A stretch of DNA of 64,000 nucleotides from NCBI GenBank assembly GCA_963760285.1, contig CAVXCI010000001.1:868001-932000 (forward strand), given 5' to 3'. The notes beneath the pieces were generated by a model, which saw only the letters and a list, made by a program, of their open reading frames with translations, did no database searches and was not told the origin of the DNA. The position numbers and the translations under genes are program-made. The stretch comes from PALSA-278 sp963760285 (GTDB taxonomy: Bacteria > Acidobacteriota > Terriglobia > Acidiferrales > UBA7541). Shown piece by piece: positions 27,675 to 37,075 of the stretch; position 1 is the stretch's first letter; each line of letters opens with the position of its first letter.

Positions 27675-29660
27675 TCAGGCGCTGATGTCGCGGTCCAGGA
27701 TTTCACGCACCTTGCCGGCCAGGTCCCGCGTGTTGTAAGGCTTGGGAAGAAAGGCCACGCGGGACGGAATTGCCTTCTGGAAATCCGCTAGTTCGGCGGT
27801 GTGTCCCGTGGTAAACAGCGCGCGCACATCCGGCTTGATCCTGGACATCTGTTCGAATGCCTCGGGGCCGGAAAGCTTGGGGAGGACAGTGTCCAGGAAG
27901 ACCAGCGCAACCTTTTCGCGGTTCGCTTCGAAGAGGCGCACTGCCTCCTCGCCATCCGTGGCGACCAGGACGCGATAGCCAAGCCGCGCGAGGCATTCGC
28001 GAGCAACTTCCCGCAAACCTTCGTGGTCTTCAGCCAACAGAACAGTTTCCGAGCCGCCCCCGATGGCCGCGTCGCCGGGTTTCACGGGCCCCGCAAGTGG
28101 AACTGAATTCACCAATGGCAAGTAGATTTCGAAGCACGCGCCCTTGTCCACTTCGCTGGACGCGTAGATGTACCCACCGTGTTGCCGAACAATCCCATAG
28201 ACCATGGCAAGGCCAAGGCCTGTGCCCTTTCCTCGCGCCTTCGTGGTGAAAAATGGCTCGAACATTCGCTCCAGCGTGGAGACATCCATGCCCTTGCCGC
28301 TATCTGTCACTCTAAGAAGCGCAAATTCACCGGGCGCGGCGCGTCCGGTGCGACGCACGCTCTCAGTATCCAAACCCACCTTCCGGGTTTCCACGGTCAG
28401 CCGCCCGCCCTCCGGCATGGCATCTCGCGCGTTCAGGCAGAGGTTCATCAAGAGCTGTTCCAACTGAACAGGGTCCGCTAGAACAATGACCGGTTCGGAA
28501 CCGAACAGCCGCTGGAGACTGATGTCCGTGCCGATCACTTTCTCCAGATGATTCAGAACCTCCGCAACACTTTGGTTGAGGTCAATGGGGCGTGGCTCCA
28601 TCACCTGGCCGCGCGCGAACGCCAACAATTGCCGGGTGAGAACTGCGGCGCGCAGGGTCTGCTTTTTTATCTTGTCAAAGTAAGAACCCAGTTCCGAGGG
28701 CGCCCCGGCTTTTTCACTTCCCAGCTCCGCCCATCCGAGAATCGCGCCGGTCATATTATTGAAATCATGTGCGATTCCTCCCGCCATCTGGCCCAGGGCC
28801 TCGAATTTGTGCGCCTGGCGAACCTGGCGCTCCAGGTTCAGCTTCTCGGTGATGTCCTGAACAGTCATGAATCCCGCCGGGTGGCCAGCAAAAGTAAAGG
28901 GATGAAGCGCGGACTCCACTTCGAACAGGCGCCCGTCCTTTGCTTTTTGCCGCCAGCTGCCGGCGTCCACTAGAAACTCGGCAATCCCGCTCGCGGAATT
29001 CAGAAATTTTCGCATTTCGCCCTGAGGACATACGTCCGTCATCTTCAGCCTTAGAAATTCCTCGCGTGAATACCCATACTGGCGAACCGCAGCTTCGTTC
29101 ACTTCGAGAAAAACCAGTGTTTCACGGTCGAAAATATACATGGGCAGTGGGTTGTCGGCGAAGAGGAGGCGGAAGGCGGCCTCGCTATCGCGCATTGCAC
29201 GTTCGGCACGCGCTTTCTCGGCGCGCAGGTTTTTCTCCTTTAGAGCGGCCAGGATGGCGACCGGCAGGCGGGAAAGATCTTCCTTCAGCACATAATCGGC
29301 GACACCCATTTTGATGCATTGCACCGCCAGGTCTTCGCCCAGCGTCTCCGTGGCCAGGATGAATGGAATATCCAAACCCAGCTGATCCCGCAGCGCCAGG
29401 GCGTCCAATCCGGTCCAGCCCGGGAGCCGGTAGTCTGCAACGATTACCTCATACGAACCGTTGCGCAGTCGCGAGGAAAAATCTTCCCGAGTCGAAACTC
29501 TATCCGCCTCGGCGTTCATGCGCGCGCGTTTGAGTTCCGCGAGGCAGCGTTCCGCGTCAGCGGAGTCATCTTCCACCAGGAGGATCCGCACCACGGAGGC
29601 GAATGGCGCTGGCGCTCGACCAGCAGTGGCGGCCTGATTGGCTCCAAGGTTAGACGCCAT
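27675..29660 (-). CDS. Hybrid sensor histidine kinase (REC-PAS-HisKA-HATPase-REC)
   Basis: 661 residues, no TM segment. The N-terminal receiver (VRILLVEDDSADAE, phospho-Asp in VIVADYRLPG) and a PAS domain (about 165-285) precede HisKA (GGIAHDFNNMTGAILGWAEL, the HDFNN type), HATPase_c (NLCLNARDAMPEGG, DSGKGM, GTGLGLAMVYGIV) and a C-terminal receiver (ALVFLDTVLPK). The layout is typical of soluble kinases that integrate an upstream phosphorelay. It is convergent with the diguanylate cyclase gene; no link can be shown. Confidence 0.92.
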   Translation of the reverse strand: MASNLGANQAATAGRAPAPFASVVRILLVEDDSADAERCLAELKRARMNAEADRVSTREDFSSRLRNGSYEVIVADYRLPGWTGLDALALRDQLGLDIPFILATETLGEDLAVQCIKMGVADYVLKEDLSRLPVAILAALKEKNLRAEKARAERAMRDSEAAFRLLFADNPLPMYIFDRETLVFLEVNEAAVRQYGYSREEFLRLKMTDVCPQGEMRKFLNSASGIAEFLVDAGSWRQKAKDGRLFEVESALHPFTFAGHPAGFMTVQDITEKLNLERQVRQAHKFEALGQMAGGIAHDFNNMTGAILGWAELGSEKAGAPSELGSYFDKIKKQTLRAAVLTRQLLAFARGQVMEPRPIDLNQSVAEVLNHLEKVIGTDISLQRLFGSEPVIVLADPVQLEQLLMNLCLNARDAMPEGGRLTVETRKVGLDTESVRRTGRAAPGEFALLRVTDSGKGMDVSTLERMFEPFFTTKARGKGTGLGLAMVYGIVRQHGGYIYASSEVDKGACFEIYLPLVNSVPLAGPVKPGDAAIGGGSETVLLAEDHEGLREVARECLARLGYRVLVATDGEEAVRLFEANREKVALVFLDTVLPKLSGPEAFEQMSRIKPDVRALFTTGHTAELADFQKAIPSRVAFLPKPYNTRDLAGKVREILDRDISA

Positions 29661-29893
29661 GAGTCACCGGTGACGTAGTTTATGGGGCCTCGCGATGGGG
29701 GAGGGGGTGCCGGCGCGGGGCGCGCAAAAAAGGACGGGAGGGACGCCCCTGTAGAATTCCGAACTATTGGCCCAACCAGTTACGCAGGTAAGATTCCGTG
29801 AGTCAAGGACGAAGAGAGTGATGGACGAGAGAGTAAACGGGTGGCGCGAAGATGCTTCGGTTTCGGAAGTGGAAATCGGCCAGCGCCCGCCGC

Positions 29894-31234
29894 TTATTCG
29901 CGATCATGCATGGGAATGTAATCGCGGACGTCTGATCCCAGATAGATCTGCCGCGGACGGGCAATCTTTTGTTCGCTGTCCAGCAGCATTTCCTGCCATT
30001 GCGCGATCCATCCGCTGGCCCGGGGGATGGCGAAGAGCACCGGGAACATGGTCATGGGGAAACCCATGCTCTGATAAATCAGCCCGGTGTAGAAATCCAC
30101 GTTGGGATACAGCTTCCGCGTGACGAAATAATCGTCTTCCAGCGCGATGCGCTCCACTTCCAGGGCGATATCAATCAACTGATTGCGGCCCAGCACGTCG
30201 AAGACCTCATAAGCGATACGCTTCACGATTCGCGCGCGGGGATCATAATTCTTATAAACGCGGTGCCCAAAGCCCATCAGTTTCTTTTCGCCGGCCTTTA
30301 CGCGCTTGATGTATTCGGGAACCCGGTCCACCGAACCAATATCCATCAACATGCGCAGAACCTGTTCGTTGGCTCCGCCATGCAGTGGACCATAGAGCGC
30401 CGCCGTGGCCGCGGCCGTGGCGCAATAAGGATCCACGTGCGAACTTCCCACGCTGCGCATGGCGTTGGTGGAGCAGTTCTGTTCATGATCCGCGTGCAAA
30501 ATAAACAGCACGTCCAGAGCGCGCTCCAGCGCGGGCGTGGGGTGGTATTTCAGCTCCGTGGTGCGGAACAGCATGTTCAAGAAATTTCCCGCATAGGTCA
30601 GATCATTGTCCGGGTAAACGTAAGGCATCCCCAGGCTGTGCCGGTAGGCAAACGCCGCCAGCGTGGGCATTTTTCCGATCAGCCGGAAAATCTGCTTGCG
30701 GCGGGATTCGGCGTTGAAAATGTCCTTGGACTCGGGATAAAACGTGGAGAGCGCCGCCACGGCGGAGATCATCATGCCCATGGGATGAGCGTCGTAATGA
30801 AAACCGTCCAGAAATTTCTTCACGCTCTCGTGGATAAAAGTGTGATGGGTGATGTTGTAGGCCCAGTCGTCCAATTGCGCGCGCGCGGGCAATTCGCCGT
30901 GGACCAACAGGTAGGCGGTTTCCAGATACGTGCTTTTCTCGGCCAGTTCTTCAATGGGATACCCGCGATACCGCAGGATTCCCTTGTCGCCGTCAATGAA
31001 CGTGATGCGGCTGGTACAGGAAGCGGTATTCAAAAACGCCGGGTCGTAGCTCATCAAGCCAAAATCGTCGGCGCTGGTTTTCATCTGGCGCAAATCGGTG
31101 GCGTGGATGGCGCCGTTGCGGATGGGAAGCTCGAAACTGTGTCCGGTGCGATTATCAACAATCGAGAGAGTGTCGCGCTGCGTGGAGGCGTTCGCCTCCG
31201 TCACTTCGGCGGGAGTTGATTTCGTGGGATTCAT
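29894..31234 (-). CDS. gltA: Citrate synthase
   Basis: Condenses acetyl-CoA and oxaloacetate to citrate in the TCA cycle. 446 residues with the type II (hexameric) N-terminal extension (DTLSIVDNRTGHSFELPI). Active-site regions are HADHEQNCSTNAMR (His), GPLHGGANEQ (His) and MGFGHRVYKNYDPRA, with the catalytic Asp in the FYTGLIYQSMG region. ATG 31234. Monocistronic by position. Confidence 0.97.
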   Translation of the reverse strand: MNPTKSTPAEVTEANASTQRDTLSIVDNRTGHSFELPIRNGAIHATDLRQMKTSADDFGLMSYDPAFLNTASCTSRITFIDGDKGILRYRGYPIEELAEKSTYLETAYLLVHGELPARAQLDDWAYNITHHTFIHESVKKFLDGFHYDAHPMGMMISAVAALSTFYPESKDIFNAESRRKQIFRLIGKMPTLAAFAYRHSLGMPYVYPDNDLTYAGNFLNMLFRTTELKYHPTPALERALDVLFILHADHEQNCSTNAMRSVGSSHVDPYCATAAATAALYGPLHGGANEQVLRMLMDIGSVDRVPEYIKRVKAGEKKLMGFGHRVYKNYDPRARIVKRIAYEVFDVLGRNQLIDIALEVERIALEDDYFVTRKLYPNVDFYTGLIYQSMGFPMTMFPVLFAIPRASGWIAQWQEMLLDSEQKIARPRQIYLGSDVRDYIPMHDRE

Positions 31235-32027
31235 GCCTCTGTCTCGTCCGTACCCTCCATCGTATCCGCAATTCGTGGCTGGGAATAATCAATTTACACC
31301 AAATGTGCGCCGGGTGGAAATCACTTCCGCGGGTTGAATCTCCGCACAATTCCGTGACATGGCGGTGCGCTGGCGCTGTTAACACTTTGCTATCGAATTA
31401 CGTCTCATCAGCGGGAAGGGCGCGCCGCTTTCCCGCGGGGGAGGGGGACTCTTTCAGGCGGCGGAGAGGGTTGAAATGCGTTGAAAATGAGAAGTCAAAA
31501 AGTGTCCCTATTAGAAAAGTGGATGTGATTGATTACCGGAGAGTTGCAGTTTTGCGACTGTCACATGTGTCCCTATTAGAAATCGCCATTTTGCGCTTGT
31601 TCCCATCGTCCGGACATAGTTCTGACCTATTGTCAGAATTCCGCGGACAAAAATCAACAGCAGCTTCTGTAACGCCCGGTCTCGGGCGTGTGACAGAAGA
31701 GAAAAGACTGGCGCCCTAAAGGCGCCGCTACATGGCCGTGCCAAATCCACACGCTGCCCTGAAGGTAAAAAGCATGGAGGAAAATCAACAGCAGGTTGTG
31801 TAACGATTTGGAGTTCGATTTCAATCGTCGAAATGCTGGAAGAAAAATTCAACAACAGATCCCTCGCCTAAGCGTCCGCCCAAGGCGAACGATGGCTCAG
31901 GATGACCTTAGGCTTTTCAATCGCAGAAGAATTGTAGAAGGAAGAAAGCGCGGCGCGACGGTTTAATGTCGGGGCTGAAGCCCGGGCCTCCATGAAAACT
32001 AGATGCAGCGGCGCGGGCAGCGCGGCG
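31235..32027. repeat. Intergenic spacer with degenerate repeats
   Basis: Nearly 800 bases without a credible gene. A 16-bp direct repeat GTGTCCCTATTAGAAA occurs at 31502-31517 and 31567-31582. A 25-bp repeat beginning AAAATCAACAGCAG occurs at 31650-31674 and 31781-31805 with two mismatches, with a weaker third copy near 31842. TTCTGAC and GTCAGAA form a perfect inverted repeat at 31620-31638. Short palindromes such as GGCGCC...GGCGCC (31711-31724) and a GGGCTGAAGCCC stretch near 31970 resemble dispersed repeats I recall from Acidobacterial spacers, but this cannot be checked here. Confidence 0.6.
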
Positions 32028-33224
32028 TCAGAACGGCCGTGGGGGCCACGCGACTAGAGACGTTGCTCCCGCGTTGTTATCTGCAAGTGAAAATGGGCTG
32101 CTGGGCGCTTCGGTTGTGCATCCCGTGGCGGCATTGATTGTGAGTAGCCCCACGGACCCTTGCCCATCGAACGTATTTCCCTCCGCCACATAAAGTCCAC
32201 CCCCGGCGCCGGTTGTCTCTGCGGTGGCCAGGGTCCATGCGATGGGACCGGAAACTGTACGCAGATTTGTCGTGCAGCCGGTATAGGTGATGTTGACCGG
32301 ATTTTCGCTGAAGTTGAAGGTGATGATTTGATTCGTCTTGCCGGTCCCGCCACTGGAATAGAGGAATTTCTCATTCGGACTGAGGTGAACGAACCCGATA
32401 CCTTCGGCGTTCCCGAGGCTGCCATCGCCGCCGAAATCCTGCTCCTTCCCGAGCGATCCGTCGGGATTGATGGTGATGACCTCGACGAATGTAGTGCATT
32501 GGTTGGGGAGGCAGAGCGGAAAGGCGGCAAAGATGGCATATTGGCTATCCGCAGTGATATCCAACCCGAGCGCGCGACCGTTCGTGTCATAAGGCCCACG
32601 CTCTGTCAGCGTACCATTCGGGCCAATCGCGTAGGAATCCACAGAGCCATCGTTCGACCCAACGAGAGTTTTCCCGTCCGGCGTAGCTGCCAGATTAATG
32701 GAACCGGTCACAACCGGAGTCGTCTGCAACAGTGACAGGGTGCATCCTGATTCGATGGCCCAGCTCGAAATGTATTTGCCGACGACCACGAAGAGGTAAT
32801 CGCCCGACGCCACGATGGCGTAGGGGTAGTACGAATTGGGAACGTTGCTGTCCGTGTAGTTCGCCACCAGCACCAAGCCGGGATACTTATAGGCGCTGAC
32901 TTCATTCGCGCCGCTGCTGTCAATTTCATCTTTCAGGAAAATACAGATGTCTGACCCATGCCTCGCAACCTGCACTTGGGGGTCATTGCCAGCGTCGCCG
33001 GTTCCTCCACCGGGCTCATTGGGATCCAGTGTGGCCGCAATGTTCAGTGTGGGATTTTTCGTAGTGCCCGCCAGCTTCATCACCGTGCCGTAGTTGTTGC
33101 CGCTGATGTCGCTATTGTTGATGATGACGTAGTGCGCGTTACTGGCGTCTTGTCCCGACGCGGAGATGGCGATAGCAACTGCGATCAATCCGAGCGCAGC
33201 GACAATCCTGGAAAATGGTTTCAT
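32028..33224 (-). CDS. Secreted beta-propeller (lactonase-like) protein
   Basis: 398 residues from ATG 33224. The signal peptide (IVAALGLIAVAIAISASG) is followed by repeated blade motifs: SAYKYPGLVLVANY, INLAATPDGKTLVGSNDG, LGLDITADSQYAIFAAF and IGFVHLSPNEKFLYSSGG. These resemble YVTN/lactonase-type propellers; no catalytic residues can be assigned. The longer frame to 33482 adds an unlikely leader. It lies downstream of the lasso-peptide locus in the same direction with a 300-base gap, so membership in that operon is doubtful. Confidence 0.7.
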   Translation of the reverse strand: MKPFSRIVAALGLIAVAIAISASGQDASNAHYVIINNSDISGNNYGTVMKLAGTTKNPTLNIAATLDPNEPGGGTGDAGNDPQVQVARHGSDICIFLKDEIDSSGANEVSAYKYPGLVLVANYTDSNVPNSYYPYAIVASGDYLFVVVGKYISSWAIESGCTLSLLQTTPVVTGSINLAATPDGKTLVGSNDGSVDSYAIGPNGTLTERGPYDTNGRALGLDITADSQYAIFAAFPLCLPNQCTTFVEVITINPDGSLGKEQDFGGDGSLGNAEGIGFVHLSPNEKFLYSSGGTGKTNQIITFNFSENPVNITYTGCTTNLRTVSGPIAWTLATAETTGAGGGLYVAEGNTFDGQGSVGLLTINAATGCTTEAPSSPFSLADNNAGATSLVAWPPRPF

Positions 33225-33535
33225 GGAGTTCTCGATTGGCGTGGTGATGTAAAAACAGAGTACACCCAGGCGGAGACTCAGGCGATGGGAATTGCCGCGC
33301 AGTCCGCCAGGGCATAAGACGGCGGATCTCCGACGCGCCGGAAAGAAGGAGAACAACAGACTCCTCGGACAAAAAAACAAAGGCGAGCCTCGGAACGACC
33401 CGAACTGACCGTCTGCGTCCCCAGTAAATGCGCCATGCCACGCCCGCCATGCCGCCGGCAAAGTCCGACGCAGCGGATCCAAGAGGCGGCGCTAAGAAGC
33501 GGCGCAGCGGGGGAATTTCGACCGCGGGGATTCAG
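33225..33535. other. Intergenic region propeller gene / kinase gene
   Basis: About 310 bases downstream of the HPr-kinase-like gene. I see neither a gene nor a clear terminator. Confidence 0.4.
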
Positions 33536-34564
33536 CTACGCGAAGGCGGGGGGATCGCGCAGACGGCGGGAGAAATCGTTGGCCAATGACTGGCAATTTT
33601 CGGACAAGCGGTCAATTCCGCCGGAAGAGTGAAAATTTACGAAGGGAATTGCGGAGATGAGGCGTCCCAGAGCGGGGAACTCCGCAGCCCGCTGTTCGGG
33701 CGTGAGTAGATATTGAACAAAGACATTGGGGAGAACAGCCAGGAGGCTTTCCTGGGGCGACAATGATTTGAATTGCTGGCTTGGCGAGGGCGTTGCCTGT
33801 CCAGACAGAACATAAATCGCGCGCAGGGGACACGCCGCCGGCGCAAAGAGCGGGACAGTGTCGCCGAGCGCGAGGCCGCGTTTTTCCCAATTGGGCGCGA
33901 TTTCCGGGAGGGCGTCCGCGCCGCCAAAAAGAGATTTTGTGGCATCGGGCGCAAGACAGATGCGCGCGTAACCGGGCTGGACGAAATAGCCGCCGCCGTG
34001 TTCCCGCAAAACGACCAGATCGTCGGTGAGCACCGGAAAACCCAGGCGAGCGAAAGTGGCCGCAGTGGTGGATTTTCCCGCGCCCGCGAATCCCAGAAAC
34101 GCCACGGCGTGGCCGTCCACTACCACGGCGCTGGCGTGTAAACATATGAGTCCGCGGAGATGGAGGACGAAGCCGAGGACGGGGCCAAAAAGATAGGTGA
34201 CGGTGTCTTCAAAACTCATTTCCGGAGGCCAGGTGGCGAGAATTGCGGTGGCGGCGGCACCCACAATGAATTGTGTCCCGTCATCGTAGCGAATTCTATA
34301 AGCGCCATCGCCGCGGGATTTTTCAATCTTCAGAATGGGAACGCCAAAATCACCGATGTAGGGGCTGACATAGCAGACGGTGGCTTGATCAGGGGCGAAC
34401 TGGGGTCCGTCATCGCCGCCGTGCGCGGCTTCCCGCAGGACGACGCGCAAATCCGCTTTCAATCCGGGCGGCTGGGAAATCAATCCGGGCAAGCGGCGAT
34501 TGGCGCACAGCCGCAGCCCGTAAATATTGTGGAAGAATTCAGATTCGGGAACTTCGATGGACAT
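33536..34564 (-). CDS. HPr-kinase-like protein of the lasso-peptide cluster
   Basis: 342 residues with the C-terminal kinase fold of HPr kinase/phosphorylase: CLHASAVVVDGHAVAFLGFAGAGKSTT (split as the conserved LHAS, then Walker A GFAGAGKST at 158-166) and the acidic LTDDLVVL. HprK proper needs HPr partners and an N-terminal domain not seen here. In paeninodin-type clusters such homologues phosphorylate a C-terminal Ser of the lasso precursor. Here the precursor directly upstream (47-base gap) ends Gln-Thr-Gly, without a terminal Ser, so its target is open: Thr47, an internal Ser, or another molecule. Confidence 0.8.
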   Translation of the reverse strand: MSIEVPESEFFHNIYGLRLCANRRLPGLISQPPGLKADLRVVLREAAHGGDDGPQFAPDQATVCYVSPYIGDFGVPILKIEKSRGDGAYRIRYDDGTQFIVGAAATAILATWPPEMSFEDTVTYLFGPVLGFVLHLRGLICLHASAVVVDGHAVAFLGFAGAGKSTTAATFARLGFPVLTDDLVVLREHGGGYFVQPGYARICLAPDATKSLFGGADALPEIAPNWEKRGLALGDTVPLFAPAACPLRAIYVLSGQATPSPSQQFKSLSPQESLLAVLPNVFVQYLLTPEQRAAEFPALGRLISAIPFVNFHSSGGIDRLSENCQSLANDFSRRLRDPPAFA

Positions 34565-34611
34565 GCACCGGGTAGAAGAATCAGGAGGAGCGACGGCTGA
34601 AGCGCCGGGGA

Positions 34612-34758
34612 TCAGCCAGTCTGCTTGTGCTGCTTGGTGGAATTGTCCATTTTGCCCGAAATGCCACTGGATTCCGTGATCTTGCGGATATCACCGTGAA
34701 CCCGAAGTTCGGGCTTGCGATAAGGCTTTTTGGGATGATCGCTGTGACCCGTGCTCAT
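34612..34758 (-). CDS. Lasso peptide precursor (A), 48 residues
   Basis: Small gene missed by length cut-offs. Its ATG overlaps the cyclase stop by four bases (ATGA) and has GGGAGG seven bases upstream. The leader carries the classical lasso recognition pattern: Tyr13, Pro16, Leu18, Gly22 (in KKPYRKPELRVHGDIRKIT) and a Thr28 at position -2. Cleavage after Glu29 would release the 19-residue core SSGISGKMDNSTKQHKQTG, in which Asp38 is core position 9, right for a nine-member Ser1-Asp9 macrolactam. Three Lys and one His make the tail basic. A seven-member ring starting at Gly32 is possible but lacks Thr at -2. Flanked by cyclase, B2, B1 and kinase genes. Confidence 0.82.
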   Translation of the reverse strand: MSTGHSDHPKKPYRKPELRVHGDIRKITESSGISGKMDNSTKQHKQTG

Positions 34759-36607
34759 AGAAAGCCTCCCGGCGTCCTTTTATACTGCACTCGTCTTAGG
34801 GATTGCAACCAATAATTCAGGCTTACTGCCCGGAGCTTCAACATCAGTTGCGTATCGTCCACCTCTGGCATGATGGGAAACAGCCGGGACGGGGAGACAT
34901 ATTCTCTGGTTTGCTCGTCCAGCTTCAGGTCGTCGAGCCAGCGGGACGACGGCGCGCGGGCCTTCAGGACCACTGGATTCATGGCCAAAGGGGCCTTGGG
35001 ACGCAGGCGAACGGCGTCCGGAAGGATGCCGCGCATGGCTTCGCGGAGCAGCCATTTGTCGACGCACCACGGCAGCGGAGGCAGAGACAGCGCCCAAGTC
35101 AGCAAGCGCAGGTCGAAGAAGGGAGCGCGCAATTCCAGCGGGATGCCCGTGGCGCCGGGGTCGGCGGCTTCGAAAAAAGCCGGCCATTCGTTCCCTTCCA
35201 AGAATGCGGCGGAAGCAGGGCGGAAAGGATAAGCGGCGGTCTTGGGCGCGGAAAACTGGCTGAAGCGATCCGCCAGGCCGCAGCGGTTCACGAAGGTTCT
35301 GTCGATCCAATCCGGCAAGAGTGACGCTGCATTTTGCCGAGGCCAGGTTTTGGATCGAAGGCCCATGAGAAGTTGCGGCAACCGTCCGTGCGTTCGAAGG
35401 GAGTCTCCCACCTCCCTTGCCGCGCGGAGAGCGTGGCCCCGTTTCAAGAGCCACGCGAGATACGGGCCAGTCTGGGGATGGAAAAGAACGTCGCCGCCTT
35501 CGCCAACCAGAGTCACGCGGCTGTGGGCGGCGGCGGAGCGGTAGAGGTCCTCGCTAACCGCTGAGAGCGGCTCGTCAGCCGGCTCGGGGCGGAAAAAATC
35601 AGCGTCACCCGCGTGAGCAAAAAGGGCGCAGTCATCACCGTTAATGAACTCCTGGAAAATTCCCAGGGCATCGGCGGCGGTGCGGGCAAACTCTCCTTCG
35701 GGGTCATCGAAAAGCGATCTGTAGACAGCGGTGAACGCTTTCAGCTTGCCGGTCTGACCGGCGGAAGAAAGCACTCCGCTGGCGACGGCGGCCACGCTTG
35801 TGGAATCCATTCCGCCGCTGAGCAGGATCGAAGCGGAGCTGTGGCGAAGGCGGTCGGAAACGGCCAGCGCGAGGCGCGCGCGAAATTCCTGTACACATTC
35901 CTTGCGATCGCGAAAATAGAGCGGGCCTTCCGCCAGCATGGTCCAGTAGCGCCAGAGATGCAATTCACTTCCGCGCCAGAGAAGAGCGTGCGCCGCGGGG
36001 AGCCGCTGAATGTCCTGAAAAAACGTGGTGGCGGAATCCTGATTAGATCCGAAGAGAAGGAAATCGCCTACGGCGGTTTCGTTCAGCGCGCAGGAACCGC
36101 CGCCAACCCCCAGAAGGCATTGCAACGTATTGCTGACCGCTAGTCCGCCGCCACGCTGCGAATAAAATAGAGGCTTAACGCCGAGATGATCGCGCGCGCA
36201 GAAGAGAGCGTTTTGCTTGCCATCCCAAAGGGCGAAGGAAAAATCGCCGATGAAATGTTCGACGCAGCGCGTCCCCCACGCGGCGTAAGCGCGCAGGATT
36301 AATCCCGCGTCGCCGCACGCGCCGGGACGCTCGCCGGTGGCGACTTCGATTTCCGAGGCGAGCTTTTCCCGCACATCCAGGCGCGCATCGGCCGTCACCC
36401 ATGTTGTACCATCCAACGAAAGCGGCTGGGGGACTGATGGGCGCCGTCATCGGTGCGCAGCAGCGCATGACCAAGAGCCGCTGGTCCGCACAGCGCGAAC
36501 TCCTGGGCATCCGGGCCGCGAAAGGCCAGCGATTGCGTCAGCGCTTCAATGCAGGATTGGTCCACGGCGGCGCCAGATGGCGCAACAATGGCGATGATGC
36601 CGCTCAT
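34755..36607 (-). CDS. Lasso cyclase (C), asparagine synthetase-like, one frameshift
   Basis: Activates the core Asp side chain by adenylation and closes the macrolactam. The N-terminal glutaminase-like domain begins MSGIIAIVAPSG with Ser, not the catalytic Cys2 of true asparagine synthetase, and contains SLAFRGPDAQE and LGHALLRT. The synthetase domain has the PP-loop ILLSGGMDSTSVAAVA and GEGGDVLFH. The frame breaks near 36425: HQSP must join QPLSLDGTTWVTADARLD, requiring one more C in a run of five. Corrected length is about 617 residues. It starts inside the B2 stop codon (four-base overlap), and the precursor starts inside its own stop. Confidence 0.85.
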
Positions 36608-37068
36608 GGCGACGAATGGCCAATGGATTCAATGGCTCGCGCGAACGCCGTGTATCCCTGGAAAATTTCGCCGCTGTCGTTCAAGACGACGCCGGAAGAT
36701 TCCAGCCACGCGTGCGCATGCAGATCCAGTCCTTCCTTGCGCACGCCGATGCGCAACTGCGCTGGAATGCGCTGCCAGCGCAGCAACCACCAGGCTGCCA
36801 GGGAACGCTCCAGACAACGGGCGCGAATACAGCCCTCACGGGAGGCGGCATCCACCATGCGCGTGGTCAAACGAGCCCGCGCGAAAACTGATTCGGAAAC
36901 CGAAGGCAACGCGGAGGGTTTAGGAGAAAGCCTCGTAAGAATTTCCTGCAGGCGTCGGAAACCAAACGCGTGCAAAGCCAGGGAAATCACGGGGAGCGCG
37001 ACAGTGGCGCGGAGCAGAACCTTTCGTTCTTCACCGCCTAATCGCCGGAAGCGTTCCCAACGCGACAT
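36604..37068 (-). CDS. Lasso peptide leader peptidase (B2), transglutaminase-like
   Basis: Cysteine protease that cleaves the leader during lasso maturation. 154 residues from ATG 37068. The catalytic triad of the family is visible: Cys85 in RARCLERSLAAWWLLR, His119 in LHAHAWLE, and Asp131 in GVVLNDSG. A hydrophobic N-terminal stretch (ALPVISLALHAFG) is usual. It starts seven bases after the B1 stop and ends overlapping the cyclase start. Confidence 0.9.
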   Translation of the reverse strand: MSRWERFRRLGGEERKVLLRATVALPVISLALHAFGFRRLQEILTRLSPKPSALPSVSESVFARARLTTRMVDAASREGCIRARCLERSLAAWWLLRWQRIPAQLRIGVRKEGLDLHAHAWLESSGVVLNDSGEIFQGYTAFARAIESIGHSSP

Positions 37069-37075
37069 GCAAAGC

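Noticed and set aside
29969..31219. 416-codon + strand frame
   Set aside because: Mirror of gltA codons on the other strand; no recognisable protein.
31216..31719. 167-codon + strand frame in the gltA spacer
   Set aside because: Contains the direct repeats, no motifs and no ribosome site.
31500..31860. CRISPR array
   Set aside because: Repeats occur only two or three times, differ in spacing and sequence, and no cas genes are present.
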